Source: Lachnospiraceae bacterium UBA7202 (GTDB lineage Bacteria; Bacillota; Clostridia; Lachnospirales; Lachnospiraceae). From it: a stretch of DNA of 64,000 bases. How positions within the stretch are numbered: the first letter of the stretch is position 1; every line of letters starts with the position of its first letter. The notes under the pieces are model-generated. The model searched no databases and had not been told where the DNA came from. It worked only from the letters and a program-made list of their open reading frames with translations. The DNA lies in contig DKUO01000046.1 in NCBI GenBank assembly GCA_002490705.1, positions 138,282-202,281 of the forward strand. The letters are read 5' to 3'. The translations under genes and the position numbers were made by a program. Positions 51,150 through 60,111 of the stretch are shown in pieces.

Positions 51150-52559
51150 ATGGTAATAAAATCAAGTGAAGTCCAGTGGCTGACGCGTCACACGATGGAT
51201 CCGTTAGGAGAAGTTTTCCGTTATGAAAACAGGATATTTAGAATCATCAATGATGAGAAAAGAGAATATGTAATAGATTTATTTAATAAAGGGATTATGA
51301 AAGAAATGATCGAAAAGGGATTCTTTGTTAATACGTGGATTAATGAAGACGTCAGGATTGAAGGGAGAGAGAACTCTCTGGTACTTGAGCATAGCGTAGT
51401 ACCGCATCTTTCCGTTCGATATGAGTGGTCGGTCAATATGTTTATTGAGCTTAGAACAATGATAGCAAGATTTAGTATATGGCTTTTACAGCATGGTTAT
51501 GAGTTGTTAGACTGTCATGCTTGGAATGTAGCTTTTATCGGATGTAAACCGATTTATATGGACTTGGGAAGCATTGTGCCAAGTAATTCTTGTGGGTTGA
51601 CAGGATGGCGGATTTTTAAAAACGAGTGGGTGGATAGACTAAGGTGGATAGAACAGCAACGTATGGATGACAAACTGTTCAGAGCATTGAATTTTTCGGG
51701 CATGGTATTACAATCCGAAAATATATCCGGATTAATTGGATCACATAAAGCAAAAATTGAGGACATTATCGAATATAGGCTATATGATAATTCAATAAAA
51801 AGTCCCCGAAAAATAATCGAATTTGCCGCGAATACGTGCAGAAATATATTAAAAATTGACAATGAAAAGACGAACAAATATAAAATAAGGCGATATAGGA
51901 AGTATGCTGAGTTCAAGCGGATACAATGTAAAGACGGGATGCGGAGCAGTTATTCTGACCAGGGAGTTGAAGGAAAGCAAATTATAAATGATGAGCGATT
52001 CTCTTTTTATGTATCACTTATCAAAAACTTAAAGGAAAAGGATAATATAAAAACGTCTTTTGAAATTGCTGGTAATGCAGGTCTGTTATCACAGTTATTA
52101 TTGGAACATGATATAGTAGAGCATGCGTGCGTTTCAGATTATGATGTGAAGGCAATAGATAATGGGTTTTTGCGTTGCAGGGACAATGAAAATGTTAAGA
52201 AAAAAATATCATTTGCTGTTATAGATATTATGTCAACCATAGAGAATATTACAAATATATCGTATCAGAGGTATAAAAGTGATATTGTGATAGCATTAGC
52301 AGTTACGAACCATTTAATATTGACCCAGAATGTAAAATTATCGGTTATTGTTGATATATTGGAAAGATATACAAAAAAATATGTAGTCGTTGAGTTTATG
52401 CCACTGGGGCTGTGGGCAGGAGATGATGAAAATTGTCCGCCAATTCCAAAATGGTATACTTTTGAGTGGTTTCTTGATGGGTTAAAAACAAAGTTTGATA
52501 TAGTGGTGGTTGAACAGATCAGTAAAAATCGAATTTGTGTTTTGGGGCAGCGAAAATAA
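51150..52559 (+). CDS. Kinase-like domain fused to SAM methyltransferase-like domain
   Basis: 469-residue two-part protein. Residues about 1-200 look like a small-molecule kinase fold: LLDCHAWNVAFIG near 120 resembles the catalytic D-x-H-x-x-N loop, and IYMDLGSI near 136 the metal-binding D-x-G. Residues about 300-469 look like a methyltransferase: SFEIAGNAGLLSQLLLE as SAM loop, ACVSDYD as acidic strand end, and VVEFMPLGLW late. Proteins with this outline are known as SAM methyltransferases of uncertain role. WbdD of E. coli O8/O9, which ends polymannose chains with phosphate and methyl, joins the same activities in the opposite order, so chain capping is worth considering. ATG 51150 follows AAGGAAGGAG. 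Confidence 0.62.
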   Translation: MVIKSSEVQWLTRHTMDPLGEVFRYENRIFRIINDEKREYVIDLFNKGIMKEMIEKGFFVNTWINEDVRIEGRENSLVLEHSVVPHLSVRYEWSVNMFIELRTMIARFSIWLLQHGYELLDCHAWNVAFIGCKPIYMDLGSIVPSNSCGLTGWRIFKNEWVDRLRWIEQQRMDDKLFRALNFSGMVLQSENISGLIGSHKAKIEDIIEYRLYDNSIKSPRKIIEFAANTCRNILKIDNEKTNKYKIRRYRKYAEFKRIQCKDGMRSSYSDQGVEGKQIINDERFSFYVSLIKNLKEKDNIKTSFEIAGNAGLLSQLLLEHDIVEHACVSDYDVKAIDNGFLRCRDNENVKKKISFAVIDIMSTIENITNISYQRYKSDIVIALAVTNHLILTQNVKLSVIVDILERYTKKYVVVEFMPLGLWAGDDENCPPIPKWYTFEWFLDGLKTKFDIVVVEQISKNRICVLGQRK

Positions 52560-52598
52560 GGCGATTCGGATAGCGTGAACTAGTTGGAGCAGAGAGTT

Positions 52599-53474
52599 AT
52601 GGAGATCAAAATATCGGTAGTTATACCAACGTATAACAGAGAAAAAACAATTAAAAGATGTATTTTTTCTATTCTGAAACAGACTCAAAAACCTTTTGAG
52701 ATTATCGTAGTAGATGATGGCTCTACAGATAGAACGACAGAATTGGTTGAATCTTTGAACGATGAATCAATTAGGCTAATAAGACAAAATCATAAAGGCG
52801 CTCAAGTGGCAAGAAATATGGGGATATTAAATGCAAGAGGAAATTATATTGCATTTCTGGATTCTGATGATGAGTGGATGCCGAACTGCGTAGAGACATA
52901 CTTAAAATGTTTGGCAGATGGAAATGAGAACAAGGTTTTATTCGCTGACTGCTATGTGTTAAATGAAGTAAAAAATGAAACAAAGATATGGAGGCTGCCG
53001 GGAAAAAGCGGGAATGTATATGGATTTCTTTTAGCACAGGCAGGACCGATGTTTCAAGGAATGTTGGCGCCTAAGGATGCGTTGATTAAAGCTGGATTAT
53101 TAGATGAGCATGTAGTTGCTTTTCAGGAGTGGGATACGGCAATTGCCTTGTCGAAGGAAAATAGGTTTGTTCATATTAAACGGCCGCTTTTTATTTATCA
53201 TATGCATGAGGGGGATACAATTTCTAAAAGTAAAAAGGCGGGAATAGAAGGGTATGATTATATTGTCACAAAATATAAGAATGAGATTGTTCGGGAAAAC
53301 GGATATTATTGTTTGTGCCAACATTATAGGGCATTAATAGGGCAAAGTAAGGGACAACAGGGGATTTATAAGATAAAATTTGGCGTTATATATCGATTTT
53401 TAGCTTTATCGGCTTTCTTACAGCATGTAATCCGCTGGGTGGCGAAAAATTTAATAGCCCAAAATTCGTTTTAG
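52599..53474 (+). CDS. GT2 family glycosyltransferase
   Basis: GT-A glycosyltransferase, 291 residues. Seen: ISVVIPTYNREKTIKRCIFSIL, IIVVDDGSTDRTTELVE, AQVARNMGILNARGNYIAF and the metal site LDSDDEWMP. VFADC-type and FQEWDTAIALSKENRF blocks follow in the acceptor half. ATG 52599 has GGAGCAGAGAG upstream; the open frame before it begins at TTG 52584. The gene is strongly A+T-rich like its neighbours. Substrate unknown. Confidence 0.88.
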   Translation: MEIKISVVIPTYNREKTIKRCIFSILKQTQKPFEIIVVDDGSTDRTTELVESLNDESIRLIRQNHKGAQVARNMGILNARGNYIAFLDSDDEWMPNCVETYLKCLADGNENKVLFADCYVLNEVKNETKIWRLPGKSGNVYGFLLAQAGPMFQGMLAPKDALIKAGLLDEHVVAFQEWDTAIALSKENRFVHIKRPLFIYHMHEGDTISKSKKAGIEGYDYIVTKYKNEIVRENGYYCLCQHYRALIGQSKGQQGIYKIKFGVIYRFLALSAFLQHVIRWVAKNLIAQNSF

Positions 53475-53491
53475 AACAGGGAGATGCTTAA

Positions 53492-55213
53492 ATGAAAGAT
53501 ATTAGGAAAAAATGCTGGGTATATTTGTTTATTTTCATATTACAGATTTTAAATATAATATATTGGGCTAATGTCAAGACGAATTTTTATATAGATGAGT
53601 TGTATTCGCTGGGATATGCAAGCATCTTTGCGGGTACAGGAGATACGGCACAGTATATTACGACAAGTCCTGAATGGCAGTTGAATGAATGGGTGGACAA
53701 TTCTGCCTTTAAGAAATATCTTCTTGTATCTAACCAAGAACAGATTTTTCGCTTGTCTTTTCCTGTGGCGATACATAAACTGCTGGCAGGATCAAATTAT
53801 GATGGATTGTTGAATATTGCGGAGTCTGTTGCAGGATGTGATAATGTTTCGGTATGGCCCAGCGTCATGTTAAATATCTTGTTTTTTGCTGTTGCAGAAA
53901 CTGCACTTTTGGCGTTGATGCGGAAATTGAAGATGGAGACTTGGTCACAATATCTTGCGTTGGCAATGTTCGGTTTTTCGGGTTATATAATTAGCTGCGT
54001 AATTTATATCCGGTTCTATATGCTTGTGATTATGTATCTTTTATTGATACTTAATCTTTTCTTTACTGTATGGCGCAGTAATGGCTTAAAATGTTTTGTC
54101 TTGGCTGAAATGGGGATTTTTGCGTTGGCATATTTATCCTATAAGAATTCTGAATTAACTGTTCCGTATTTTGGAGCGATTTCTCTTTGCTTTATAATTG
54201 CTTTATTAATGGCTAAAAAATGGAAACGGTTGGTCTCTTATACTATGATCTGTATATGTGGTGTTGCTTGGTTTTTTTTTAGGACAGATTATTTGCATAT
54301 ATTGTTTCATGCTACAGATTATTCTGTGAAAAACAGCAATGTGGCTGTAAAGACAAGCGTAAGAATAGCCCAGGCATCTATATGGGATATAAAATCCTAT
54401 GTATGTTGGGTGGCGGAGCTGTTTTCGGACTATTATTTTGGGAATTACATGATTGTTTTGGCGGCAGTTATTGTTCTTATGGCTTATTCAATATGGAAAT
54501 GTAGTTATAGAAAAAGGGATAATTTGAATAAAAGGTCTAGCTTTAAAATAAGTATTTGCACTGTTGGATTAAATCAAGAGACAGGATTTGCGTGTGTGCT
54601 TTTAGGCGCAGCGCTGCTTTATACAATATTTACGGCTCTGGCAGGTTTTAGTACATGGAGATATTATTGTTTTGGATTTGTGACTCTTATTATTGTTTTC
54701 TGGTATATGTTAGATCGAATTATAAAAAAACCTGTATTAGGGGAAGCGAAGACCGGATGGTATATTATTTTGACCGTTTTTGTGATTGCCAGTATACTTA
54801 CCCCATTTAAAACAAGAAATGTGCAATATGTCTATGAAGAAGATGAGGAGCTGAAAAACTGTATTGAACAATATAAGGATATGGATACTATTCTTGTTTG
54901 TTCTGTGGATGCGCCAGATGAGTTTCTTCTGCGCCATGATGTATATGACTGTGTTAATCAGATGTCTGAGAATTCACGAATATATGCCATTGATATTGCG
55001 GAGTACACATACGATAGCGTAGATTTTCCGGGCATGTTTGTGCTCTGGAGCCATTATCGGACAGATATTTCCGGCATGATGGATGATTTGACGGAATATG
55101 GGTATGAGATTGAGAGCCTTGGTACGAACCATGTATCGCAGGTATATGTATGCAGGGTAAATGAAAACGCTAATTTTCTGTCTACGTCAGGAAAAATAGA
55201 AAGTAAAAAATGA
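53492..55213 (+). CDS. GT-C-like polytopic membrane protein (GT39-like)
   Basis: 573-residue membrane protein with about ten or more helices. Seen: NFYIDELYSLGYA with Asp35-Glu36 directly after the first helix, the position of the catalytic acid in GT-C enzymes of the ArnT/PMT type, and YIRFYMLVIMYLLL later, resembling the R-x-Y element of that group. The last 110 residues form a soluble tail. It probably takes a sugar from a polyprenyl-phosphate donor outside the cell. The GtrB-like GT2 genes at 38570 and 61288 could supply such donors. Alternative: a membrane protein with GT-C fold but other activity. Confidence 0.62.
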   Translation: MKDIRKKCWVYLFIFILQILNIIYWANVKTNFYIDELYSLGYASIFAGTGDTAQYITTSPEWQLNEWVDNSAFKKYLLVSNQEQIFRLSFPVAIHKLLAGSNYDGLLNIAESVAGCDNVSVWPSVMLNILFFAVAETALLALMRKLKMETWSQYLALAMFGFSGYIISCVIYIRFYMLVIMYLLLILNLFFTVWRSNGLKCFVLAEMGIFALAYLSYKNSELTVPYFGAISLCFIIALLMAKKWKRLVSYTMICICGVAWFFFRTDYLHILFHATDYSVKNSNVAVKTSVRIAQASIWDIKSYVCWVAELFSDYYFGNYMIVLAAVIVLMAYSIWKCSYRKRDNLNKRSSFKISICTVGLNQETGFACVLLGAALLYTIFTALAGFSTWRYYCFGFVTLIIVFWYMLDRIIKKPVLGEAKTGWYIILTVFVIASILTPFKTRNVQYVYEEDEELKNCIEQYKDMDTILVCSVDAPDEFLLRHDVYDCVNQMSENSRIYAIDIAEYTYDSVDFPGMFVLWSHYRTDISGMMDDLTEYGYEIESLGTNHVSQVYVCRVNENANFLSTSGKIESKK

Positions 55214-55214
55214 T

Positions 55215-56366
55215 ATGTGTAAAAGAGATAAATTGAACGTGTTAATGATGGTAAGCTGGTACGGCCCAAAGGCGGACAAACTTTTCGGGGGAAATTTTCA
55301 CTATGAACAGGCGAGAAGTTTAAATAAATTTTGCAACTGTGCCATTTACTATCCCTATGACAAAACGCTGAAAGAGGATGTATATAGTGGTATAGATTGG
55401 GGAATCAGGACCTACCGCTCTAAATATGCATTAGAAAAGAAAGTGAGAAATCGCGTTTGCATGGTAAAAGCCATGAGACTCATTGTAAAAGAGTTTCATC
55501 CTGATATCATACATGGGAATGTTGCGACAGAGGTTGGACGTTTTGCTATTATACTGGGAAAGCTTTTTCATATACCGGTAATGATATCCGAGCATTCTGC
55601 GGTGGAAGCCTCTGGCGTGCGCACGTTTCCGCATCATATGTATGCGAACTTCGTGTATAAGTTTAGTGAGTATAATTCCTGTGTGTCGGACAGACTTACG
55701 GGGCAACTGAGGGAGATATTTCCCAGATATCGATTTCACACTATTTATAATGGAATACCGGCTGCAAATATTTATAAAGAGGATGAAGGACAGGGAGAGA
55801 AATATCGGGATTCAGGGATGATAAATGCTTCCATTGTGGCGGGATACTATGATCAGAACATCAAGGGACTGCAATTCTTACTGCCTGCGATCAAAAAAAT
55901 TGTGAATGAAGGGGAGAAGATATGTTTTCATTTTGTCGGCGGTGGAACATATCTTGACTATTACAAAAATATGGCAGTGGAACTGGGGATACAAAGTTCC
56001 TGTGTGTTTTATGGAGAATGTGATAAGAAAGAAGTCTATCAGATTATCTCCGAGATGGATTTTATGATTTCAGCGAGTGTTTTTGAATCTTTTGGATGTT
56101 CCATAGCGGAGGGAATGATGCTTGGTAAGCCTGCCGTAGCGACTAAATGCGGCGGTTTGGAGTCTATTGTGAATGCCGATACAGGAATATTGGTTGGAAT
56201 AAAAAGTGTGGATGAATTGTATCGGGGCATCAAACAGATGATAAGAAGTTATCAGGATTTTTCGGAAAAGAAGTTGAAGGATTATGCTTTAAAAAAGTTT
56301 GAAGTAGATAACATAAGCAGACAATATATGAAAGTATATGAGAAAATACTTTCAAAGAAGAGATAG
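55215..56366 (+). CDS. GT4 family glycosyltransferase
   Basis: Retaining GT-B glycosyltransferase, 383 residues. Seen: MMVSWYGPKADKLFGGNFHYEQA at the start, HGNVATEVGRFAIILGKLFHIPVMISEHS (GNVAT and EHS blocks of the first domain), SIVAGYYDQNIKGLQFLLPAI starting the donor domain, and ASVFESFGCSIAEGMMLGKPAV with E-x7-E. ATG 55215 starts 2 nt after the previous stop with only a weak ribosome site, so it probably depends on coupling. Substrate unknown. Confidence 0.88.
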   Translation: MCKRDKLNVLMMVSWYGPKADKLFGGNFHYEQARSLNKFCNCAIYYPYDKTLKEDVYSGIDWGIRTYRSKYALEKKVRNRVCMVKAMRLIVKEFHPDIIHGNVATEVGRFAIILGKLFHIPVMISEHSAVEASGVRTFPHHMYANFVYKFSEYNSCVSDRLTGQLREIFPRYRFHTIYNGIPAANIYKEDEGQGEKYRDSGMINASIVAGYYDQNIKGLQFLLPAIKKIVNEGEKICFHFVGGGTYLDYYKNMAVELGIQSSCVFYGECDKKEVYQIISEMDFMISASVFESFGCSIAEGMMLGKPAVATKCGGLESIVNADTGILVGIKSVDELYRGIKQMIRSYQDFSEKKLKDYALKKFEVDNISRQYMKVYEKILSKKR

Positions 56367-56383
56367 GGGCTTGAGGAAGAAAA

Positions 56384-57415
56384 ATGGAAAGGAAATATGC
56401 GCCGGTTATTATTCCGACATTGTGTAGATTTGAACATTTTAAGAGATGTGTTGAATCGCTACAGCGGAATGCTTGGGCAAAATATACGGATTTGTATATT
56501 GGACTGGATTTTCCGGCAAAAGAGAGCCATTTTGACGGATATTATAAAATTAAGGCGTATTTAAAGGGTGGAATTGATGGTTTTTCCAATGTTGTTGTCA
56601 TAGAACATGGGAAAAACAAGGGATCGCTTGAGAACAGTAAGATATTGAGAAGGACGGCGGCTGAAAAATACGATAGATTTATATTTTCAGAGGATGATAA
56701 TGAGTTTTCAGCCAATTATTTGGAGTATATGAATAAGTGTCTTGACGAGTACGAAGAAGATGAAAGTATTCTGGCGGTGTCGGGATATAAGTATCCGTTT
56801 CATTCCGATAGGATAAGGGGAACGGTTTTTACCAGCAATGTATATTTTGCTGCTTTTGGTTATGGGAGCTGGAACAGAAAGATGGTAAAGGCGCATGAGG
56901 AAATGACAGTTGAGTTATTCCGTACCAGATATAAAAATCTGAAATTTATGCGTTTTTTTTACAAACAGGGGGCAAATCAGTATTGCAATTTTGTTAAGGC
57001 GATGCTGGGATATATTCCGGGGTTAATAGAAGGGGATAGGGTTTTGCCTTATGATTTGCCCTATGGATGCTATATGATTGCACAAGGAAAGAAAATGATT
57101 TTTCCGACAATTTCAAAAGTGAAAAACTGGGGATATGACGGTTCCGGTGAGCATTGTGATTCATTAGTTTACGATAAGGAAAAGCCGATTACACATAGAA
57201 ATTTTGGAATGGAATGTCAGGAACTGGATGAAAATAAGGGATTTGAACTTGTGGAGGAAAGGGAATTATCCCAACAGGAATTAAACGATATTATATCTGA
57301 ATTTTTTGCGATTCCGGGCAAAGAGATTGTCAGGACAAAAGCGGCGTATTATCTTTCCAGGGTGATAGGGATTAAAAGAATGAGAAAACTTATACAGAAA
57401 GTAAGGCGTAAATAG
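56384..57415 (+). CDS. GT2-like (GT-A) glycosyltransferase
   Basis: 343-residue protein with GT-A features but weaker match to ordinary GT2. Seen: APVIIPTLCRFEHFKRCVESL at the start, LYIGLDFPAKESH, IEHGKNKGSLENSKIL, and FIFSEDDNEFSANYLEY, where EDDN stands in the metal-site position, then ILAVSGYKYPF and a GYGSWNRKM block. This resembles GT-A proteins of the GNT-I-like kind seen in some capsule clusters. ATG 56384 follows GAGGAAG. It precedes the PglD-like gene by 18 nt. Substrate unknown. Confidence 0.72.
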   Translation: MERKYAPVIIPTLCRFEHFKRCVESLQRNAWAKYTDLYIGLDFPAKESHFDGYYKIKAYLKGGIDGFSNVVVIEHGKNKGSLENSKILRRTAAEKYDRFIFSEDDNEFSANYLEYMNKCLDEYEEDESILAVSGYKYPFHSDRIRGTVFTSNVYFAAFGYGSWNRKMVKAHEEMTVELFRTRYKNLKFMRFFYKQGANQYCNFVKAMLGYIPGLIEGDRVLPYDLPYGCYMIAQGKKMIFPTISKVKNWGYDGSGEHCDSLVYDKEKPITHRNFGMECQELDENKGFELVEERELSQQELNDIISEFFAIPGKEIVRTKAAYYLSRVIGIKRMRKLIQKVRRK

Positions 57416-57433
57416 TGTAGACGGAGGCACTGA

Positions 57434-58081
57434 ATGGTATTAGGGATTTATGGTTCGGGCGGAGCAGGCAAAGAGGTTAAGGAAATTGCCATTGAACTGC
57501 ATAAGTGGGATGAAGTGATTTTTATTGATGATACTGTTTCTACAGATGTTTTTAAGGGTGTCAGGAGGATGCCTTTTTCTGCATTTCAAAAAGAATTTGA
57601 TGGCAATAGCGCGGAGATCATTGTTGCATTGGGAGAACCCAAAGATAAAATTGTATTGTATCATAAAGTAAAGGACGCCGGTTTTAAATTCGCAAATGTA
57701 ATTCATCGTGCAGCGTGGATCAGTCCTTCCGCAACGGTGGGTACAGGAGTGATACTGAGGGCAGGGGTTGTTATCAATGCGGATGCGGTGATAGGAAATA
57801 ATGTGACTATCCAGGAACATTCATGTGTAGGACATGATGTTGTAATCGGAGATCATTGCCAGATAGCTGATGCAGTTACCGTAGGTGGACATGCAGAGAT
57901 TGGAAAGGGAATATATATCGGTCTTAACGCGTCAATAAGAGATCGTGTTAAAATAGGAAGCCATTCTGTTATTGGCATGGGGGCCGTTGTGGTATGTGAT
58001 ATTTCGGATCATGTGGTTGTAGTGGGAAATCCTGCGCGGATGATAAGATCATGGAAGGATGGATCACGAGTTTTTCAATAG
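57434..58081 (+). CDS. Sugar O/N-acyltransferase, PglD/NeuD/VioB family
   Basis: Acetyltransferase with an N-terminal Rossmann-like UDP/dTDP-sugar-binding part (GIYGSGGAGKEVKEIA) and a C-terminal left-handed beta-helix of hexapeptide repeats (from about residue 95: VGTGVILRAGVVIN, IGNNVTIQEHSCVGHDV, VGNPARMI at the end). The HSCVGHDV histidine fits the catalytic base of PglD. Length 215 is normal. The family includes VioB, which N-acetylates dTDP-4-amino-4,6-dideoxyglucose, and a VioA-like aminotransferase lies one gene downstream, so a Qui4NAc-type sugar is likely. ATG 57434 has GGAGG upstream. Confidence 0.88.
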   Translation: MVLGIYGSGGAGKEVKEIAIELHKWDEVIFIDDTVSTDVFKGVRRMPFSAFQKEFDGNSAEIIVALGEPKDKIVLYHKVKDAGFKFANVIHRAAWISPSATVGTGVILRAGVVINADAVIGNNVTIQEHSCVGHDVVIGDHCQIADAVTVGGHAEIGKGIYIGLNASIRDRVKIGSHSVIGMGAVVVCDISDHVVVVGNPARMIRSWKDGSRVFQ

Positions 58082-58112
58082 AAGAGCGTGGCTGAAAAGG
58101 ATATCAGTGTGT

Positions 58113-58868
58113 ATGAGTGGCGAAAAAGTAAACGGTAATATACGTGTGTCGATCATTACGGTATCATATAACAGTGCAAAAACGATAAAACGGACAATAG
58201 AAAGCGTGCTGCACCAAACCTATCAAAATATTGAGTACATTGTAATTGATGGCGCATCTACTGATGGTACGGTCGATATTGTAAGGGAATTTGAAAGCGA
58301 TTTTAACGGGCGGCTGTTATGGGTTTCAGAGCCGGACCATGGTATTTATGATGCCATGAACAAAGGTATAAAAATGGCGTCAGGAGACTTGATCGGAATA
58401 TTGAATAGCGACGATTACTATGAGCTCGATGCGGTTGAGAACATGGTAAGCGCCTTGGGAAAAGAAAAATATCAAATATTATATGGCTTTATGAGAACTT
58501 TGAGAAATGGAGAAGAGTATTCCATAGCAATACGGACGCATAAGGATTTGCGAAATGGAATGATAGCCCACCCTGCCTGTTTTGTGACGAAGCAAACATA
58601 TGATGATCTGGGGATGTATAACACGAAATACAAGAGCGTTGCGGATTACGACTTTATGCTGCGAATGTCCGATAATAAAAGCGTGATATTTGAGCCGGTG
58701 TATAAGCTGATTGCAAACTTTGAACAGGGAGGAATGTGCAGCACGACAACGGCGTGGCTTGAATTGTTAGAGCTACAGAGGGAATATGGCATTATCACTT
58801 CAGGAGAATATATCAAAACCATGATCAAACACAGGCTACATACGCTCTTTCATAGGATAAAAAAGTAA
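58113..58868 (+). CDS. GT2 family glycosyltransferase, short colanic-acid type
   Basis: GT-A glycosyltransferase, 251 residues, same subgroup as the gene at 40533. Seen: VSIITVSYNSAKTIKRTIESVL, IVIDGASTDGTVDIV, HGIYDAMNKGIKMASGDLIG, and ILNSDDYYELD as metal site. YKSVADYDFMLRM follows. Start is uncertain: ATG 58113 (MSGEKVNGN) has AAAAGGAT 10 nt upstream; ATG 58059 would overlap the PglD-like gene by 23 nt. It stands between VioB-like and VioA-like genes and so may use their sugar, an inference. Confidence 0.87.
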   Translation: MSGEKVNGNIRVSIITVSYNSAKTIKRTIESVLHQTYQNIEYIVIDGASTDGTVDIVREFESDFNGRLLWVSEPDHGIYDAMNKGIKMASGDLIGILNSDDYYELDAVENMVSALGKEKYQILYGFMRTLRNGEEYSIAIRTHKDLRNGMIAHPACFVTKQTYDDLGMYNTKYKSVADYDFMLRMSDNKSVIFEPVYKLIANFEQGGMCSTTTAWLELLELQREYGIITSGEYIKTMIKHRLHTLFHRIKK

Positions 58869-58891
58869 ATTCTTTTGGTGGCAGAGAAGAG

Positions 58892-60049
58892 GTGAAAACA
58901 TTGGATAAAAGAATACTGGTAACGCATTCATCCATGCCGACGCTGGATGAATACGTGGAAGAGATAAAAGAGATGTGGGAAACCCATTGGCTTACCAATA
59001 TGGGAGTCAAACATATGCAGTTAGAAAAAAATCTGGCGGAATATCTGGGGATAAGCAAGGATAACATTGCGCTCTTTGTTAACGGACATCTTGCTTTGGA
59101 ATGTATTATTGAGGCGTTGGGACTTGGTAAAGAAAAGAATCAGCGAGGTGAGTATAAAGACGAGGTAATTACAACGCCGTTTACTTTTGCATCAACGACA
59201 CATGCGATTGTGCGAAAAAATTTAAAACCTATATTCTGTGATATCAGACCAGACAATTTCACGATTGATCCGGCGAAACTGGAGGCGTTGATTACAGATA
59301 AAACCTGCGCTATTATACCAGTTCATGTTTACGGTAATCTATGTGATACGGAGAACATACAGAAAGTGGCTGATCAATATGGATTAAAAGTCATATATGA
59401 TGCAGCCCATGCGTTTGCCGTAGAGAAAGATGGAAAGAGCAGCGCATTTTTTGGAGATGCGTCCATGTACAGCTTCCATGCCACGAAAGTGTTTCATACG
59501 ATAGAAGGAGGCGCGGTGTGTTTTAAAGATGCGGCGTTGAAACCCCGGTTAAATGAATGGAAAAATTTTGGGATCACAGGGCCGGAGACAACGGAGTTTG
59601 TAGGTGGAAATGCCAAGATGAATGAATTTGCCGCGGCAATGGGGATTTGCAATTTGCGGCATCTGGATGATGAAATAGAGAAACGAAGAAAAGTAGATCA
59701 AAAATATAGGGAACGGTTAACCGAAGTTTCCGGTATTCAACTGGATATGCCGCAGAACGGGGTAAAACATAATTACGCGTATTTCCCCATAATTGTGGAT
59801 GAAACAGTGACGGGCTGTTCGCGAGACGACATTTTTGACGCTTTGGATGAAAGTGGAGTGGGTGCACGGAAATATTTCTATCCGCTGACCAGTATGTATC
59901 ACTGCTATGAGGGGATGTTTGACAGCAGTAAGACGCCGATTGCACTGACAATATCGAAAAGAGTGTTGACGCTTCCTATTTATGCGGATTTAAGTTTGGA
60001 GGACGTTGACCGTATTTGCGATGTGGTGTTAAGCTGTGTAAGGAACTAA
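58892..60049 (+). CDS. DegT family aminotransferase, VioA-like (dTDP-4-amino-4,6-dideoxyhexose)
   Basis: PLP-dependent 4-aminotransferase, 385 residues. Seen: ILVTHSSMPTLDEYVEEIKEMW at the start, LFVNGHLALECIIEAL, ITTPFTFASTTHAIV, IYDAAHAFAVE and YSFHATKVFHTIEGGAV near residue 196, whose lysine should bind PLP. The FHATK-x-F-x-T-I-EGG block fits dTDP-4-amino-4,6-dideoxyglucose transaminases such as VioA, and the PglD/VioB-like acyltransferase nearby supports this. GTG 58892 is the start, with GAGAAGAG upstream; TTG 58901 is an alternative, and no ATG occurs before the conserved region. It is one of four DegT aminotransferases in the window. Confidence 0.85.
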   Translation: MKTLDKRILVTHSSMPTLDEYVEEIKEMWETHWLTNMGVKHMQLEKNLAEYLGISKDNIALFVNGHLALECIIEALGLGKEKNQRGEYKDEVITTPFTFASTTHAIVRKNLKPIFCDIRPDNFTIDPAKLEALITDKTCAIIPVHVYGNLCDTENIQKVADQYGLKVIYDAAHAFAVEKDGKSSAFFGDASMYSFHATKVFHTIEGGAVCFKDAALKPRLNEWKNFGITGPETTEFVGGNAKMNEFAAAMGICNLRHLDDEIEKRRKVDQKYRERLTEVSGIQLDMPQNGVKHNYAYFPIIVDETVTGCSRDDIFDALDESGVGARKYFYPLTSMYHCYEGMFDSSKTPIALTISKRVLTLPIYADLSLEDVDRICDVVLSCVRN

Positions 60050-60111
60050 AATTGGAGATTAAGTAGACATTTTGGGAGCTTTATGACAGCAGGAAAAGAA
60101 GAGGAGCGAAA

